Shown: piece by piece, positions 32,721 through 42,992 of the stretch
Layout: every line of letters starts with the position of its first letter
How positions within the stretch are numbered: position 1 is the first letter of the stretch
Source of the DNA: Mesorhizobium sp.
Lineage (GTDB): Bacteria; Pseudomonadota; Alphaproteobacteria; Rhizobiales; Rhizobiaceae
DNA: 50,487 bases
NCBI RefSeq assembly: GCF_017306585.1
Contig: NZ_JAFKIC010000130.1
Coordinates: 1 to 50,487, forward strand
Direction of reading: 5' to 3'
Notes under the pieces: generated by a model
Databases searched by the model: none
Told to the model about the DNA's origin: nothing
Seen by the model: only the letters and a program-made list of their open reading frames with translations
Translations under genes and position numbers: made by a program

Positions 32721-35144
32721 TTGCCAAGCAGCAGGCAGGCCAATTTGGCGCGCCTTTATGCGGCGAGCGCCTTGGCGTGCCTGCTTGCATATGCCGTTCC
32801 ATTGCCGGCGTTCGCGCAGGATGTCGGCGATATGGCCACCAAGGTGCCGTCCAACTCGCAGATGCTGCTGGCGGCCGACACGCTCGAATACAACAACGAC
32901 AACCAGACGGTGACCGCCGTCGGCGGCGTGCAGATCGACTACGGCGGCAACCGCCTCGTTGCCCAGAAGGTCGTGTACGACCGCAACACCAAGCGCATGG
33001 TTGCCAGCGGCAATGTCGAGATCGTCAATAGCGACGGCACCAAGATCAATTCGGATCACATCGACATCACCGACGATTTCGCCGACGGTTTCGTCAACGC
33101 GCTGCGTGTCGAGACCATCGACAAGGCCTATTTCGCCGCGGAAAGCGCCGAGCGCATGGGTGGGGTGCTGACCACCTTCCACAATGGCGTCTATACCGCC
33201 TGCGAACCGTGCGAGGACAAGCCGGATAAGGCGCCGACCTGGCGCGTCAAGGCGCGGAAGATCATCTGGAACGGCGAGAAGAAGACGGTTCGCTTTGAGA
33301 ATGCGAATTTCGAATTCTTCGGCTTCCCGCTCGCCTATCTGCCGGCTTTCGAGATCGCCGACCCGACGGTGAAGCGCAAGAGCGGCTTCCTGATCCCCAG
33401 CATGGGCTACAACAGCCATCTGGGATACAACGTCAAGATTCCCTATTATTTTGCCCTTTCGCCCACATATGACCTGACGGTGACGGGAAGCGGCTACACC
33501 AAACAGGGCTTCCTCGGAGAAGCCGAGTGGCGCCAGCGCTTCAACAATGGCGAATACACTTTGAAGATCGCCGGTATTCAGCAGCAGAACCCCGACGCCT
33601 TCATCGACACCACCGCGTTCCCCACCACCGGAGGTCACAACGTCGATTCGGGCCCCGCCGGCGACCCGAACAGGTTCCGCGGCATGATGGGTACGCAGGG
33701 ACAGTTCGCGATCAACGAACGCTGGAATTTCGGCTGGGACGTGTTGCTGCAGACCGACAAGGACTTTTCGGCCACCTACAAGATCGACAAATACAATGAC
33801 GCCGTCCATCAGTCGGCGATCTACCTGACAGGCCTCAACGACCGGAACTATTTCGACGTGCGCGCCATGCACTTCGAGGTGCAGGAAGACACGCCCAACG
33901 GCAATCCCGCCGCCCGCAGCGGCCAGCAGCCCTGGGTGCTGCCGTCGCTCGACTACGCCTACATCCCCGACGTGTCGGTCGCCGGCGGCCAGCTCTCGCT
34001 CAATGTCAACGCGCGCGTCATCCGTCGCGACGATCTGGATGAGACGTTCAACATTCCTTACGTTCCTAGTCCGGACGTGCAACGCGTGCGCGGTCTGGCG
34101 GGCGAATCCAGCCGTCTGACCGCGGAGGCCGAGTGGAAGCGGACGTTCGTCACCGATGACGGGCTGGTTGTCACGCCGTTGCTGGCGCTGCAGGGCGACA
34201 CCGACTACGTTGATGCTTCATCCGGATCGCTTATCGCCGTCAACCAGATGGCGACGAATCTGGGGCAGCAGGCCGACATGCGTTCGTCGTTTGCCCGCTA
34301 CATGGCAACGGCCGGCCTCGAGATGCGCTGGCCAGTGCTGTTCTCGCTCGCCAGCGGATCGAGCCACGTCATCGAACCGATGGCGCAGGTGTTCCTGCGG
34401 CCGAACGAGCAATATGTCGGCGGCCTTTCGATCCCGAACGAAGACGCCCAAAGCATGGTTTTCGACGCGACCACGCTGTTCGAGCGCGACAAGTTCTCCG
34501 GCTATGACCGCATCGAGGGTGGCTCGCGCGCCAATGTCGGCCTGCGCTATTCCGGCTCCTACATCAACGGTTGGGGTACCAACGCGATTTTCGGCCAGTC
34601 CTACCAGATTGGTGGCGAGAACTCGTTCGCCGCGCCGGACCTGGTGAATGTAGGCGCCTATTCGGGTCTTCAGACCACCAAGTCCGACTATGTCGGCCTG
34701 TTTGGCATCAACAGCCCGAACGGTTTCGCGGCCTCGGTCAGCGGCCGGTTCGACGAACAGACTTTCGAGGTTCGTCGTGCCGAGTTCAAGGCCGCCTATT
34801 CCGGCCTGCCGGTGTCGTTGAGCGCCAAATACGCCTTCATCCAGGCGCAGCCGCTCTACGGTTTCACGACCGACCGTCACGAGGTCACGCTCGGTGCGTC
34901 GACGCATCTCGCCGAGAACTGGCGCGTGTTCGGGACGGGAACCTATGACCTGCAGGAGAGCCTGCTGGTCAAGGACGGGGTGGGTTTCGCCTACAGCGAT
35001 TCCTGTTTCACCTATCTGATGACCTACTCGCAGTCGCGTGACCTGAATACCAGGGAGGTGACGAAGAGCATCGGCTTCAACCTGTCGTTCCGCACCCTGG
35101 GCGACTTCGGTTCGTCGACCAACGCGGTCGACACCATCCAATAA
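32721..35144 (+). CDS. lptD: LPS assembly protein LptD (OstA)
   Basis: LptD places LPS in the outer leaflet. The first 33 residues are a signal peptide ending PAFA. An OstA jellyroll follows (ADTLEYNNDNQTVTAVGGV), then a long barrel domain. It has cysteine pairs (TACEPCEDK) and a late cysteine (SDSCFTYLM), consistent with the disulfides needed for LptD assembly. A GTG at 32706 overlaps the lptG stop, but GGAGG at 32711-32715 sits five bases before TTG 32721, so I prefer the TTG start (807 residues). It lies between lptG and surA, which fits since SurA helps to fold LptD. Confidence 0.94.
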   Translation: MPSSRQANLARLYAASALACLLAYAVPLPAFAQDVGDMATKVPSNSQMLLAADTLEYNNDNQTVTAVGGVQIDYGGNRLVAQKVVYDRNTKRMVASGNVEIVNSDGTKINSDHIDITDDFADGFVNALRVETIDKAYFAAESAERMGGVLTTFHNGVYTACEPCEDKPDKAPTWRVKARKIIWNGEKKTVRFENANFEFFGFPLAYLPAFEIADPTVKRKSGFLIPSMGYNSHLGYNVKIPYYFALSPTYDLTVTGSGYTKQGFLGEAEWRQRFNNGEYTLKIAGIQQQNPDAFIDTTAFPTTGGHNVDSGPAGDPNRFRGMMGTQGQFAINERWNFGWDVLLQTDKDFSATYKIDKYNDAVHQSAIYLTGLNDRNYFDVRAMHFEVQEDTPNGNPAARSGQQPWVLPSLDYAYIPDVSVAGGQLSLNVNARVIRRDDLDETFNIPYVPSPDVQRVRGLAGESSRLTAEAEWKRTFVTDDGLVVTPLLALQGDTDYVDASSGSLIAVNQMATNLGQQADMRSSFARYMATAGLEMRWPVLFSLASGSSHVIEPMAQVFLRPNEQYVGGLSIPNEDAQSMVFDATTLFERDKFSGYDRIEGGSRANVGLRYSGSYINGWGTNAIFGQSYQIGGENSFAAPDLVNVGAYSGLQTTKSDYVGLFGINSPNGFAASVSGRFDEQTFEVRRAEFKAAYSGLPVSLSAKYAFIQAQPLYGFTTDRHEVTLGASTHLAENWRVFGTGTYDLQESLLVKDGVGFAYSDSCFTYLMTYSQSRDLNTREVTKSIGFNLSFRTLGDFGSSTNAVDTIQ

Positions 35145-35248
35145 TGCATGGCGCTCAAAAGTGGTCCCGGTTTTGAGACAACGACATGCATGAAAACAAA
35201 GCCTAGAGCGCGTTGCATGAAGCCGTTTCGACGCGATGCGCTTTAGGC
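35144..35248. repeat. Intergenic palindromic repeat pair (Mesorhizobium-type)
   Basis: ATGCAT at each end encloses CTCAAAA-N10-TTTTGAG, then a second imperfect hairpin (TAGAGCGCGTTGCATG against GATGCGCTTTA) follows. I know this composite element as a frequent intergenic repeat in Mesorhizobium. It fills much of the gap between lptD and surA and could act as a processing site or attenuator in the mRNA. Confidence 0.6.
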
Positions 35249-35334
35249 GGCGACATCGTTTCGCCGCATAGGGCTGGCAGGGGTTCGCCTATCCGGAAGG
35301 GGACGGAATTGGGCGGAGCCGGGATAGAATTGGG

Positions 35335-36267
35335 ATGCCAATGATGAGGAAATACCTCTTTTCAGCAGGGTTTGCGCTGCTTGTGGCGGCAACATCGGTG
35401 TCGATGACCGTCATAACGCCGCCGGCTTTCGCCAGCGAGATCAAGTACGTCGTCAACGACATACCGATCACGTCAGGCGATATCGCCCATCGCGCGGCCT
35501 TCCTGAAACTGCAGCGCAAGAAGGGCGACGCCGCCCAGGAGATGATCGACCAGACGCTGCGTATGGCCGAGGTCAAAAGGCTCGGCATCCGTATCACCGA
35601 CGCACAGGTGGATGCCGCCTATCAGCGGTTTGCCGCCAACAACAAGATGCAGCTCTCGCAGCTCGACGGCGTCATGGAAAAATCCGGCGTCGGCAAGGAT
35701 CATTTCAAGGAGTTCATCCGCTCCCAGATGGCGTGGAGCCAGGCCTTGAGCGCGCGCTACCGCTCCGGCGAAGGCGGCAGCGTGACCGAGCAGGATGCCG
35801 TCAGGCGCATGCTCGACAAGGGCGGAGCCAAGCCAAGCGCCACCGAATACATGCTGCAGCAGGTTATTTTCGTCGTGCCGGCCGCCGAACGCAGCGCGAC
35901 GCTGGCCAAGCGCAAGCGCGAGGCCGACGCCATGCGCGCCCGTTTCAACGGCTGCAACACGACACGCGAGTTCGCCAAGGGCCTGATCGACGTCACCGTG
36001 CGGGATCTCGGCCGGGTGCTGGCGCCGCAGCTGCCGCCGGACTGGGCCGAGCAGATCAAGGCGACCAAGGTCGGCGGCGCCACCGTCACGCGCGAGACCG
36101 AACGCGGTATCGAATTCATCGGCATCTGCTCGTCACGCGAAGTGTCGGACGACAAGACGGCCCAGATGGTGTTCCAGAGCGAAGGCTCCAACGACAAGGC
36201 CGCCGAAGACCTCAGCAAGAAATATGTCGATGAGCTGAAGGCAAAAGCCCGCATAGTCAAGCGCTGA
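35335..36267 (+). CDS. surA: SurA-like periplasmic chaperone/peptidyl-prolyl isomerase, 310 residues
   Basis: A signal peptide ends PPAFA. The SurA N-terminal chaperone domain (about residues 35-160) begins [19 protein letters not shown] and includes [20 protein letters not shown] single degenerate rotamase-like region follows ([28 protein letters not shown]). It is shorter than E. coli SurA, which has two parvulin domains. The place between lptD and pdxA is the classical one in alphaproteobacteria. The isomerase activity is uncertain. Confidence 0.88.
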   Translation: MPMMRKYLFSAGFALLVAATSVSMTVITPPAFASEIKYVVNDIPITSGDIAHRAAFLKLQRKKGDAAQEMIDQTLRMAEVKRLGIRITDAQVDAAYQRFAANNKMQLSQLDGVMEKSGVGKDHFKEFIRSQMAWSQALSARYRSGEGGSVTEQDAVRRMLDKGGAKPSATEYMLQQVIFVVPAAERSATLAKRKREADAMRARFNGCNTTREFAKGLIDVTVRDLGRVLAPQLPPDWAEQIKATKVGGATVTRETERGIEFIGICSSREVSDDKTAQMVFQSEGSNDKAAEDLSKKYVDELKAKARIVKR

Positions 36268-36277
36268 GGTGCCCGGC

Positions 36278-37297
36278 GTGACGACCGCACTGGCGGTGAG
36301 CGTCGGTGATCCGTCCGGCATCGGGCCGGAAATCGCGATTGCGGCGTTTCTGACGCGGGCGGCGGTCGCCGTGCCTGCCTTTTATCTTCTTGCCGACCCT
36401 GCGCAGATTGCTTTACGCGCGCGCCATCTCGGTGTTTCGCTGCCTGTCCAGGAAGTGACGCCGGCACAAGCGGCGGCAGTGTTTGGCCACGCCTTGCCGA
36501 TCGTTCCGCTCGCTGCCCGCTTCATCGACAAACCTGGCCGGCCGGATCCGGCCAATGCAGCCGGAACGATCGAGGCCATCGACCGCGCCGTGGCCGCGTG
36601 CCTAGCCGGCGACGCCGCGGCCGTGGTGACCTGCCCGATCGCCAAGAAGCCGCTCTACGATGCCGGCTTCCGCTTTCCCGGCCATACCGAATATCTGGCG
36701 CACCTGTCGGCCCGGCATAGCGGGATCGACGCGATGCCTGTCATGATGCTGGCTGGGCCTGGCCTGCGCACGGTTCCCGTCACAATCCACATCGCGCTCG
36801 CCGAGGTGCCGAAGGTCCTGACCACGGAACTGATCGTGGCGACCGCCCGCATAACCGCGGCCGACCTCGCCGGCCGCTTCGGTATCGCCAAACCCAGGCT
36901 TGCCATTGCCGGCCTCAATCCGCATGCCGGCGAAGGTGGCTCCATGGGCCTGGAGGACGAAAAGATCGTGCGCCCGGCGATCGACATCCTGCGCGCCGAA
37001 GGCATCAATGCTTCCGGCCCCCTGCCCGCCGATACGCTGTTCCATGCCAGGGCGCGCGCCGGCTACGACGCAGCGCTGTGCATGTATCACGACCAGGCAT
37101 TGATTCCCGCGAAGGCGCTGGCTTTCGACGAGGCGGTCAATGTCACGCTCGGCCTGCCCTTCATCCGCACCTCGCCGGACCACGGCACCGCCTTCGACAT
37201 AGCCGGCAAGGGCGTGGCACGACCCGACAGCCTGATCGCCGCGTTGAAGCTTGCCAGAAAGCTCGCCGACACCGACACCAAGGCCGCCGCAGCATGA
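36278..37297 (+). CDS. pdxA: 4-hydroxythreonine-4-phosphate dehydrogenase
   Basis: PdxA works in the DXP-dependent pathway to vitamin B6. [20 protein letters not shown] opens it, [17 protein letters not shown] and [14 protein letters not shown] and [13 protein letters not shown] follow, including the metal-binding His residues, and [14 protein letters not shown] ends the active site. The frame opens at GTG 36269, but GAGGTG is six bases before GTG 36278, which starts the conserved sequence. It overlaps rsmA by four bases. Confidence 0.95.
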   Translation: MTTALAVSVGDPSGIGPEIAIAAFLTRAAVAVPAFYLLADPAQIALRARHLGVSLPVQEVTPAQAAAVFGHALPIVPLAARFIDKPGRPDPANAAGTIEAIDRAVAACLAGDAAAVVTCPIAKKPLYDAGFRFPGHTEYLAHLSARHSGIDAMPVMMLAGPGLRTVPVTIHIALAEVPKVLTTELIVATARITAADLAGRFGIAKPRLAIAGLNPHAGEGGSMGLEDEKIVRPAIDILRAEGINASGPLPADTLFHARARAGYDAALCMYHDQALIPAKALAFDEAVNVTLGLPFIRTSPDHGTAFDIAGKGVARPDSLIAALKLARKLADTDTKAAAA

Positions 37298-38130
37298 GCC
37301 TCGACGGATTGCCGCCGCTGCGCGACGTCATCGAGCGCCATGGGCTGCAGGCAAAAAAGGCGCTCGGCCAGAATTTTCTGCTCGACCTCAATCTGACCGG
37401 CAAGATCGCCCGGAGCGCAGGCGACCTGACAAACGCCACGGTGATCGAAGTCGGCCCCGGCCCTGGCGGACTGACAAGGGCACTGCTTTCCAACGGCGCC
37501 CGCCGGGTCGTTGCCATCGAGCGCGATGAGCGCTGCCTTGCTGCCCTTGCCGAGGTCTCCGCCCATTATCCGGACCGGCTTGAGGTGATCTCCGGCGATG
37601 CGCTGAAGACCGATTTCGCGGCGATCGCCGCCGCCGCCGGGGATCATGGTCTCGTCCGTATCGTGGCCAACCTGCCTTACAACATCGGAACCGAACTGCT
37701 GGTGCGCTGGCTGACGGTCACGGACTGGCCGCCCTTCTACGCCTCAATGACGCTGATGTTCCAGCGCGAGGTGGCCCAGCGCATCGTCGCGGCGCCCGGC
37801 AGCGATGCTTATGGCAGGCTCGGCGTGCTGGCCGGCTGGCGCACGCAGGCCAGGATCGCCTTCGATGTGCCGCCACAGGCTTTCACGCCGCCGCCAAAGG
37901 TAACTTCTTCGGTGGTGCATCTGGAACCGCGCGCCATGCCCCTGCCCGCCGATGTCAGGAAACTCGGCCGCGTCACCGAAGCCGCCTTCGGCCAACGGCG
38001 CAAGATGCTGCGGCAAAGCGTGAAAAGCCTGGGCGGTAAAGCCCTGCTCGAGCGCGCCGGCATCGATCCCACACGGCGCGCCGAAACGCTCAACGTCGAG
38101 GAATTCGTAAGGTTGACGAACGCGGTGTAG
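37294..38130 (+). CDS. rsmA: 16S rRNA dimethyladenosine transferase (KsgA)
   Basis: RsmA dimethylates two adjacent adenosines near the 3' end of 16S rRNA in late 30S assembly. GQNFL (25-29), the SAM motif [10 protein letters not shown] (52-61), [21 protein letters not shown] (the catalytic NLPY) and [14 protein letters not shown] are all present. ATG 37294 overlaps the pdxA stop in ATGA. The length is 278 residues. The gene ends an operon with lptF-lptG-lptD-surA-pdxA or a sub-transcript of it. Confidence 0.96.
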   Translation: MSLDGLPPLRDVIERHGLQAKKALGQNFLLDLNLTGKIARSAGDLTNATVIEVGPGPGGLTRALLSNGARRVVAIERDERCLAALAEVSAHYPDRLEVISGDALKTDFAAIAAAAGDHGLVRIVANLPYNIGTELLVRWLTVTDWPPFYASMTLMFQREVAQRIVAAPGSDAYGRLGVLAGWRTQARIAFDVPPQAFTPPPKVTSSVVHLEPRAMPLPADVRKLGRVTEAAFGQRRKMLRQSVKSLGGKALLERAGIDPTRRAETLNVEEFVRLTNAV

Positions 38131-38134
38131 CTCT

Positions 38135-38158
38135 CTTCGCCCCGTTTACGGGGAGAAG
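38135..38158. terminator. Bidirectional terminator hairpin between rsmA and gmk
   Basis: CTTCGCCCCG-TTTA-CGGGGAGAAG forms a ten-base-pair stem with one mismatch and lies between two convergent genes. The A/G-rich right side and C/T-rich left side leave no strong U-run on either strand. Confidence 0.5.
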
Positions 38159-38167
38159 GAAGAAGAG

Positions 38168-38842
38168 TCACACCGTCTTCTCGTCGAGCAGTCCCGAGAC
38201 GAAATCGAACAAGCCCGGCCGGCGATCCCGCCGCAACCTTTCGGCGATAACAATGCCGCGCACCTCGGCGAAGGCACGATCGAGATCGTCATTGACGATG
38301 ACGAAATCATATTCCTTCCAGTGCTCGATCTCGTTGCGCGCGTTCTTGAGCCGCGTCTCGATCACTGCTTCCTGGTCTTCAGCGCGACGCTTCAGGCGCG
38401 CCTTCAATTCCTTCATCGACGGCGGCAGGATGAAAATCGAGACGATGTCGGCGCGCATCTTTTCCTTGAGCTGCTGGGCGCCTTGCCAGTCGATGTCGAA
38501 CAGCATGTCGCGCCCTTGCGCCAAAGCCAGTTCGGCGGGTTCACGCGGTGTCGCGTAGCAATTGCCGTGCACTTCAGCCCATTCGAGCAAAGCGTCGGAA
38601 TCGCGCAACCGTTCGAATTCGCGCATCGTGCGGAAGTGGTAGTGGACACCCTCGATCTCGGAGCCGCGGCGCGGCCTGGTGGTGACCGAGACCGACAGTT
38701 CGAGGCTGGAATCGCTTTCCAGAAGGTTGCGCGCGATCGTCGACTTGCCGGCGCCGGAAGGCGACGACAGGACGAGCATCAGCCCCCGGCGGCGGATGCG
38801 GGACCCCAAATCCCTGGGAACCATCGGTTCCTTGGCGACCAT
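38168..38842 (-). CDS. gmk: Guanylate kinase
   Basis: The enzyme turns GMP and ATP into GDP and ADP. The P-loop is [10 protein letters not shown] and the GMP-binding region is [21 protein letters not shown]. The length is 224 residues including an N-terminal extension of about 20. It follows the yicC gene by three bases, a conserved pair. The start ATG 38842 is supported by that spacing. Confidence 0.96.
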   Translation of the reverse strand: MVAKEPMVPRDLGSRIRRRGLMLVLSSPSGAGKSTIARNLLESDSSLELSVSVTTRPRRGSEIEGVHYHFRTMREFERLRDSDALLEWAEVHGNCYATPREPAELALAQGRDMLFDIDWQGAQQLKEKMRADIVSIFILPPSMKELKARLKRRAEDQEAVIETRLKNARNEIEHWKEYDFVIVNDDLDRAFAEVRGIVIAERLRRDRRPGLFDFVSGLLDEKTV

Positions 38843-38845
38843 AGG

Positions 38846-39736
38846 CTACTCCAGATTCTGGACCTGTTCACGAAACTGGTCGACCACGGCCTTCAGTTCC
38901 AGGCCGATCGCGGTAACGGCCGCAGCGTTCGACTTCGAGCACAGCGTATTCGATTCGCGGTTAAATTCCTGTGCCAGAAAATCGAGCTTGCGGCCCACGG
39001 CGCCGCCCCCCTCCAGCAAAGCACGGCCAGACGCGACATGCGTTTTCAGCCGGTCGATCTCTTCGCGGATGTCGGCCTTGGTGGCCAGGAACGCCGCTTC
39101 CATGTGCAGCCGGCCCGCATCCAGATTTGCGGACGCGTCCATCAGCAGCCTGACCTGCTCGGCGATGCGCTCCCGGATCGCCGCCGTCTCTCGTGATGGA
39201 TCCGCCTCGGCCCGCAGCGTGAGCGCCTCGATCGTGTCGATATGCCCCGCCAACAGCGCGGCCAGGGCTGCCCCCTCGGCCTGCCGCGCCTGCTCCAACC
39301 CCTGCAACGCAATGTCGAGGGCGGCCATGATCGCGACATCGAGAGCGGCGCGCGCCTCGTCGGTTTCGACGGTGTCGGGAACATCGAGCACGCCACGCAG
39401 CGACAACAATCCGTCGGCGGTCGCGGGGGCAACACCGAACTGTTCCTGCAACCGCTTGGCCAGGCCGGCAAGGTCCTTCAGGAAGGTCTCGTTGACCACA
39501 GGTTGCGCCTGCGCGCCGGCGGCGCGGCCAATGGTCAGCGTCGCCTGGAAATTGCCGCGCGCGAAGCGCTTCTGCAGGGTCTGCCTGATCGCCGGCTCCA
39601 GCCGCTCGAAACCTTGCGGCAGCCGCAGCCGAACCTCGACGCTCTTGCCGTTGACGGACTTGACCTCCCAGGCAATCGACGTACCGTCATGCTCGGCGGC
39701 GGCGCGTGCAAATCCGGTCATGCTCTGCAAATTCAT
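38846..39736 (-). CDS. yicC: YicC family endoribonuclease-like protein, 296 residues
   Basis: The first ten residues hold the family MTGFARA motif and the N-terminal YicC domain follows. The last 90 residues are the DUF1732 domain: EEIDRLKTHVASGRALLEGG and FNRESNTLCSKS. YicC proteins are associated with RNA decay in E. coli. ATG 39736 (MNLQSMTGFA) is preferred to the frame start at 39763. It is translated together with gmk. Confidence 0.92.
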   Translation of the reverse strand: MNLQSMTGFARAAAEHDGTSIAWEVKSVNGKSVEVRLRLPQGFERLEPAIRQTLQKRFARGNFQATLTIGRAAGAQAQPVVNETFLKDLAGLAKRLQEQFGVAPATADGLLSLRGVLDVPDTVETDEARAALDVAIMAALDIALQGLEQARQAEGAALAALLAGHIDTIEALTLRAEADPSRETAAIRERIAEQVRLLMDASANLDAGRLHMEAAFLATKADIREEIDRLKTHVASGRALLEGGGAVGRKLDFLAQEFNRESNTLCSKSNAAAVTAIGLELKAVVDQFREQVQNLE

Positions 39737-39881
39737 GTCGCCTGCATATCCCTGGCGCGTCACCCCGTCACCCGTTTGCGGACAGGGCCGGTGCTGCTTG
39801 AAACAACCACGCCGCGTCGAAATCCGGCGCGCGGCGTTCCTTCAAATGTCAGGCTATCGCTTTCCGCGCAACGCCTTTTTC

Positions 39882-41141
39882 TTACTGAGCATCGCCGCCG
39901 GCATCGCCACTGTCGCCTCCGGTGGCGTCACTGCCGTCGGCGGGTTTGTCGGCCGCAGGCTTGTCGGCATTGCTGTTCGCACCAGCCGCGGCAGCGGCTT
40001 TGGCGGCATCATCGGCCTGCTTCTTCTGCAGGGCACGATAGCGCGCGACGTTCTCGTTGTGCTCGTCCAATGTCGCGGCAAAGACGTGACCGCCAGTTCC
40101 ATCCGCGACGAAATAGAGATCGTCGGTCTTCGACGGATTGGCCACGGCTTCAAGCGCGGCGCGGCCCGGATTGGCGATCGGCGTGGGCGGCAGGCCGTTG
40201 ATCACATAGGTGTTGTAGGGCGTCTGCTTCTGGATGTCCGACTGGTAGATCGGCCGGTCGGCGGGCTTGCCCTTACCGCCGAACAGACCGTAGATGATGG
40301 TCGGATCGGATTGCAGCCGCATGCCCTTGGCCAGCCGGTTCAGGAACACGGCGGCGACGCGCGAACGCTCGTCACCCCTGCCGGTTTCCTTCTCGACGAT
40401 CGAAGCCAGGGTGACGAAGTCATCGACATTGGCGAGCGGCAGATCCGGCGCACGCCGCTGCCAGACCTCATCGACCAGCTTCTTCTGGTCGGCCAGCAGC
40501 TTGTCGATCATCTGTTGGCGTGTCGCGCCGCGCGTGAAGCGCAGCGTGTCGGTGGCGAGGCTGCCCTCGGGAGGCGTGCTCTTGGGCATGTCACCGCTCA
40601 ACGCGGTTTCGTCGGCGATGCGCTGCAGGGCCTGATCGACGGTCAGCCCCTCCGGAATGGTCAGCGAATACATCACCGACTTGCCGCTCTTCAGAAGCTC
40701 CATGATGTCACGCATGGATGCCCGCGGCTTGATCTCGTATTCGCCGGCCTTGAGCGCGGAATCATTGCCGAAGGCACGCACGCCAAGGCGAAACACCCGG
40801 GCGTCGCTGATCAGTCCGCGGCGCTCCAACTGGTCGGCGATATCCTGGACGCCGGTGTTCGGCTTGACCAGGAAGGTGTCGCCATTGGCCGAGGGACCGG
40901 GTTCGATGAATTCCTGTTTGCCGAAATAGAGCGCGATGCCCGCCGCCAGAACCATCAGCATCACCGAGGAGATGACGAAGTTCATGAAGACGACGACCTG
41001 GCTGCGCGAGGCGCGCGAGCGCTTCGGCGGCGGTGTCCCAGCTTCGGGCCGCAAGGCCTCGCTGGCTGTCTTCGGCACGATCGGACCGTTGCTGGCCGGA
41101 CGCTGTCCGATTCCTCCGTTGCCCGACGGATTTGTGTTCAT
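39882..41141 (-). CDS. mltG: Endolytic murein transglycosylase
   Basis: MltG cuts nascent glycan strands at the inner membrane. A cytoplasmic basic and Pro-rich N-terminus precedes one membrane span at about residues 50-72. A LysM-like part follows (VKPNTGVQDIADQLERRGLI) and the YceG domain, with the catalytic glutamate in LASIVEKETG and the conserved RLQSDPTIIYGL. An Ala/Asp/Gly-rich tail of about 50 residues is disordered. The length of 419 is normal for the order. Confidence 0.95.
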   Translation of the reverse strand: MNTNPSGNGGIGQRPASNGPIVPKTASEALRPEAGTPPPKRSRASRSQVVVFMNFVISSVMLMVLAAGIALYFGKQEFIEPGPSANGDTFLVKPNTGVQDIADQLERRGLISDARVFRLGVRAFGNDSALKAGEYEIKPRASMRDIMELLKSGKSVMYSLTIPEGLTVDQALQRIADETALSGDMPKSTPPEGSLATDTLRFTRGATRQQMIDKLLADQKKLVDEVWQRRAPDLPLANVDDFVTLASIVEKETGRGDERSRVAAVFLNRLAKGMRLQSDPTIIYGLFGGKGKPADRPIYQSDIQKQTPYNTYVINGLPPTPIANPGRAALEAVANPSKTDDLYFVADGTGGHVFAATLDEHNENVARYRALQKKQADDAAKAAAAAGANSNADKPAADKPADGSDATGGDSGDAGGDAQ

Positions 41142-41244
41142 TTCGCCCTACCGTTTTGTCGCCCAACGAATCCCCTGCGGCAGAGTAGGGGCGAATATGG
41201 CAAAATTGACGGCACGCCGTAGCATCGCCCCGGCGGCCGGACCT

Positions 41245-42507
41245 TCAGCCGTTGTAACGTTGGAACACGAGCGAAGCGTTGGTGCCGCCGAAGCCAAAGG
41301 AATTGGACAGCGCCACGTCGATCTGGCGGGAACGCGGCTTATTCGGCACCAGGTCGATCGCGGTTTCGCGCTCCGGGTTGTCGAGATTGATGGTCGCCGG
41401 CGCGATATTGTCCCTGATGGCAAGGATCGAGAAGATCGCTTCGGCGGCGCCCGCAGCACCCAGGAGATGGCCGATCGACGACTTGGTCGAGGACATCGAT
41501 ATCTTGGACGCGGCATTGCCGACAAGCCGCTCGACAGCGCCGAGTTCGATCGTGTCGGCCATGGTCGAGGTGCCATGCGCGTTGATGTAATCGAGGTCGG
41601 CGGGCGTAAGCTTGGCCCGGTTCAACGCGGCCGTCATGCAGCGGAACGCGCCATCACCGTCCTCGGCGGGAGCAGTGATGTGGTAGGCATCGCCCGTGAG
41701 GCCATAGCCGGTAACTTCGGCGTAGATCTTGGCACCGCGCGCCTTGGCGTGCTCGAGTTCCTCCAGCACGACGACACCGGCGCCCTCACCCATGACGAAA
41801 CCATCGCGGTCGCGGTCATAGGGGCGGGATGCCGTCTGCGGGGTATCGTTGCGCTCGGTGGAAAGCGCCCGGCAGGCCGCGAAGCCGGCCAGCGAAAGCC
41901 GCGTCACCGGCGATTCAGCACCACCGGCCAGCATGACATCGGCATCGCCGAAAATGATCAGCCGGGCGGCGTCGCCAATGGCGTGCGCACCGGTCGAGCA
42001 GGCGGTGACGACGGCGTGGTTCGGGCCCTTGAGCCCGTGCCGGATCGAAACCTGGCCCGATACCAGATTGATGATGTTTCCGGGAATGAAGAACGGGCTG
42101 ATGCGGCGCGGCCCGCGTTCCTTGAGGATGATCGCGTTCTCGGCGATGCCCTCGAGGCCGCCGATGCCGGAGCCGATCATCACGCCGGTCGCACAACGCT
42201 CGTCTTCGGTCGAAGGCTGCCAGCCGGAATCCTTCAGGGCTTCATCGGCGGCCGCGATCCCATACAGGATGAAGTCGCCGATCTTGCGAAGTTCCTTCGG
42301 CTCAAGAATGGCTTCCGGATTGAGCGTGCCGTGGGAGCCGTCACCGCGCGGGATGACGTGGGCGATCTTGCAGGCAAGATCGTCCACCTCGAACTCGGTG
42401 ACGCGCTTGGCGGCGCTGCGGCCGGTCAGCAGTTCCTTCCAGCCATGCTCGAAGCCCATACCGAACGGCGAAACCAGGCCAAGGCCCGTGACGACGACAC
42501 GCCTCAT
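41245..42507 (-). CDS. fabF: 3-oxoacyl-ACP synthase II
   Basis: FabF elongates fatty acids by condensing acyl groups with malonyl-ACP. The active cysteine is C170 in VVTACSTGAHAIGD, and the catalytic histidines are in NAHGTSTM and SSIGHLLGAAGA. The 420 residues are the usual length. The gene begins 34 bases after acpP, the same order as in most proteobacteria. Confidence 0.97.
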   Translation of the reverse strand: MRRVVVTGLGLVSPFGMGFEHGWKELLTGRSAAKRVTEFEVDDLACKIAHVIPRGDGSHGTLNPEAILEPKELRKIGDFILYGIAAADEALKDSGWQPSTEDERCATGVMIGSGIGGLEGIAENAIILKERGPRRISPFFIPGNIINLVSGQVSIRHGLKGPNHAVVTACSTGAHAIGDAARLIIFGDADVMLAGGAESPVTRLSLAGFAACRALSTERNDTPQTASRPYDRDRDGFVMGEGAGVVVLEELEHAKARGAKIYAEVTGYGLTGDAYHITAPAEDGDGAFRCMTAALNRAKLTPADLDYINAHGTSTMADTIELGAVERLVGNAASKISMSSTKSSIGHLLGAAGAAEAIFSILAIRDNIAPATINLDNPERETAIDLVPNKPRSRQIDVALSNSFGFGGTNASLVFQRYNG

Positions 42508-42541
42508 CGCAGGTCCTCCCCAGTGATGACTGCGGAATGCG

Positions 42542-42778
42542 TCAGGCCGAAGCCTTGTCGATGTACTTCACGGCGTCGCCGACCGTCAGGATGGTCTCGG
42601 CCGCGTCATCGGGAATCTCGACGCCGAATTCTTCTTCGAAGGCCATGACAAGTTCAACCGTGTCGAGGCTGTCTGCGCCCAGATCATCGATGAAGCTCGC
42701 CTGCTCCGTCACTTTGTCGGCATCGACGCCAAGGTGCTCGATGACGATCTTCTTGACGCGCTCTGCGGTGTCACTCAT
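42542..42778 (-). CDS. acpP: Acyl carrier protein
   Basis: This 78-residue acidic four-helix protein carries 4'-phosphopantetheine on S37 in [16 protein letters not shown] 42778 gives [12 protein letters not shown], the usual start; the ATG three codons upstream is less likely. It is the carrier used by FabD, FabG and FabF encoded on either side. Confidence 0.98.
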   Translation of the reverse strand: MSDTAERVKKIVIEHLGVDADKVTEQASFIDDLGADSLDTVELVMAFEEEFGVEIPDDAAETILTVGDAVKYIDKASA

Positions 42779-42813
42779 TTGGGGCATCCTCGTCTTGTGT
42801 TTGTCTGTCTTCG

Positions 42814-42835
42814 TTAGCGGGCGGAATGCCGCTAA
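42814..42835 (-). other. Hairpin in the acpP leader
   Basis: TTAGCGG-N8-CCGCTAA forms a perfect seven-base-pair stem in the 214-base gap between fabG and acpP, 36 bases before the acpP start. It may be an mRNA leader structure or a terminator for fabG. A weak promoter (TTGGAC-N15-TGTAAT on the minus strand, 42914-42940) lies further upstream. Confidence 0.35.
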
Positions 42836-42992
42836 TCAAGCTGAAAGATGGTCTTGCCGGAAACGCAACGGCGACAGACCGGTTTTTGCCCGAACCGCCG
42901 GGTTGCGGGCCGCATTACACGAAAAATCATGGGCGTCCAAGCCGAAATGGTCTCTTTTCACAAGCCGGAGGCGCTGCCGCCGCCGGCGGTGC

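Noticed and set aside
38679-41222. Plus-strand 847-residue frame opposite yicC and mltG
   Set aside because: It crosses three genuine minus-strand genes and has the Ser/Arg/Ala-rich look of a GC-rich shadow.
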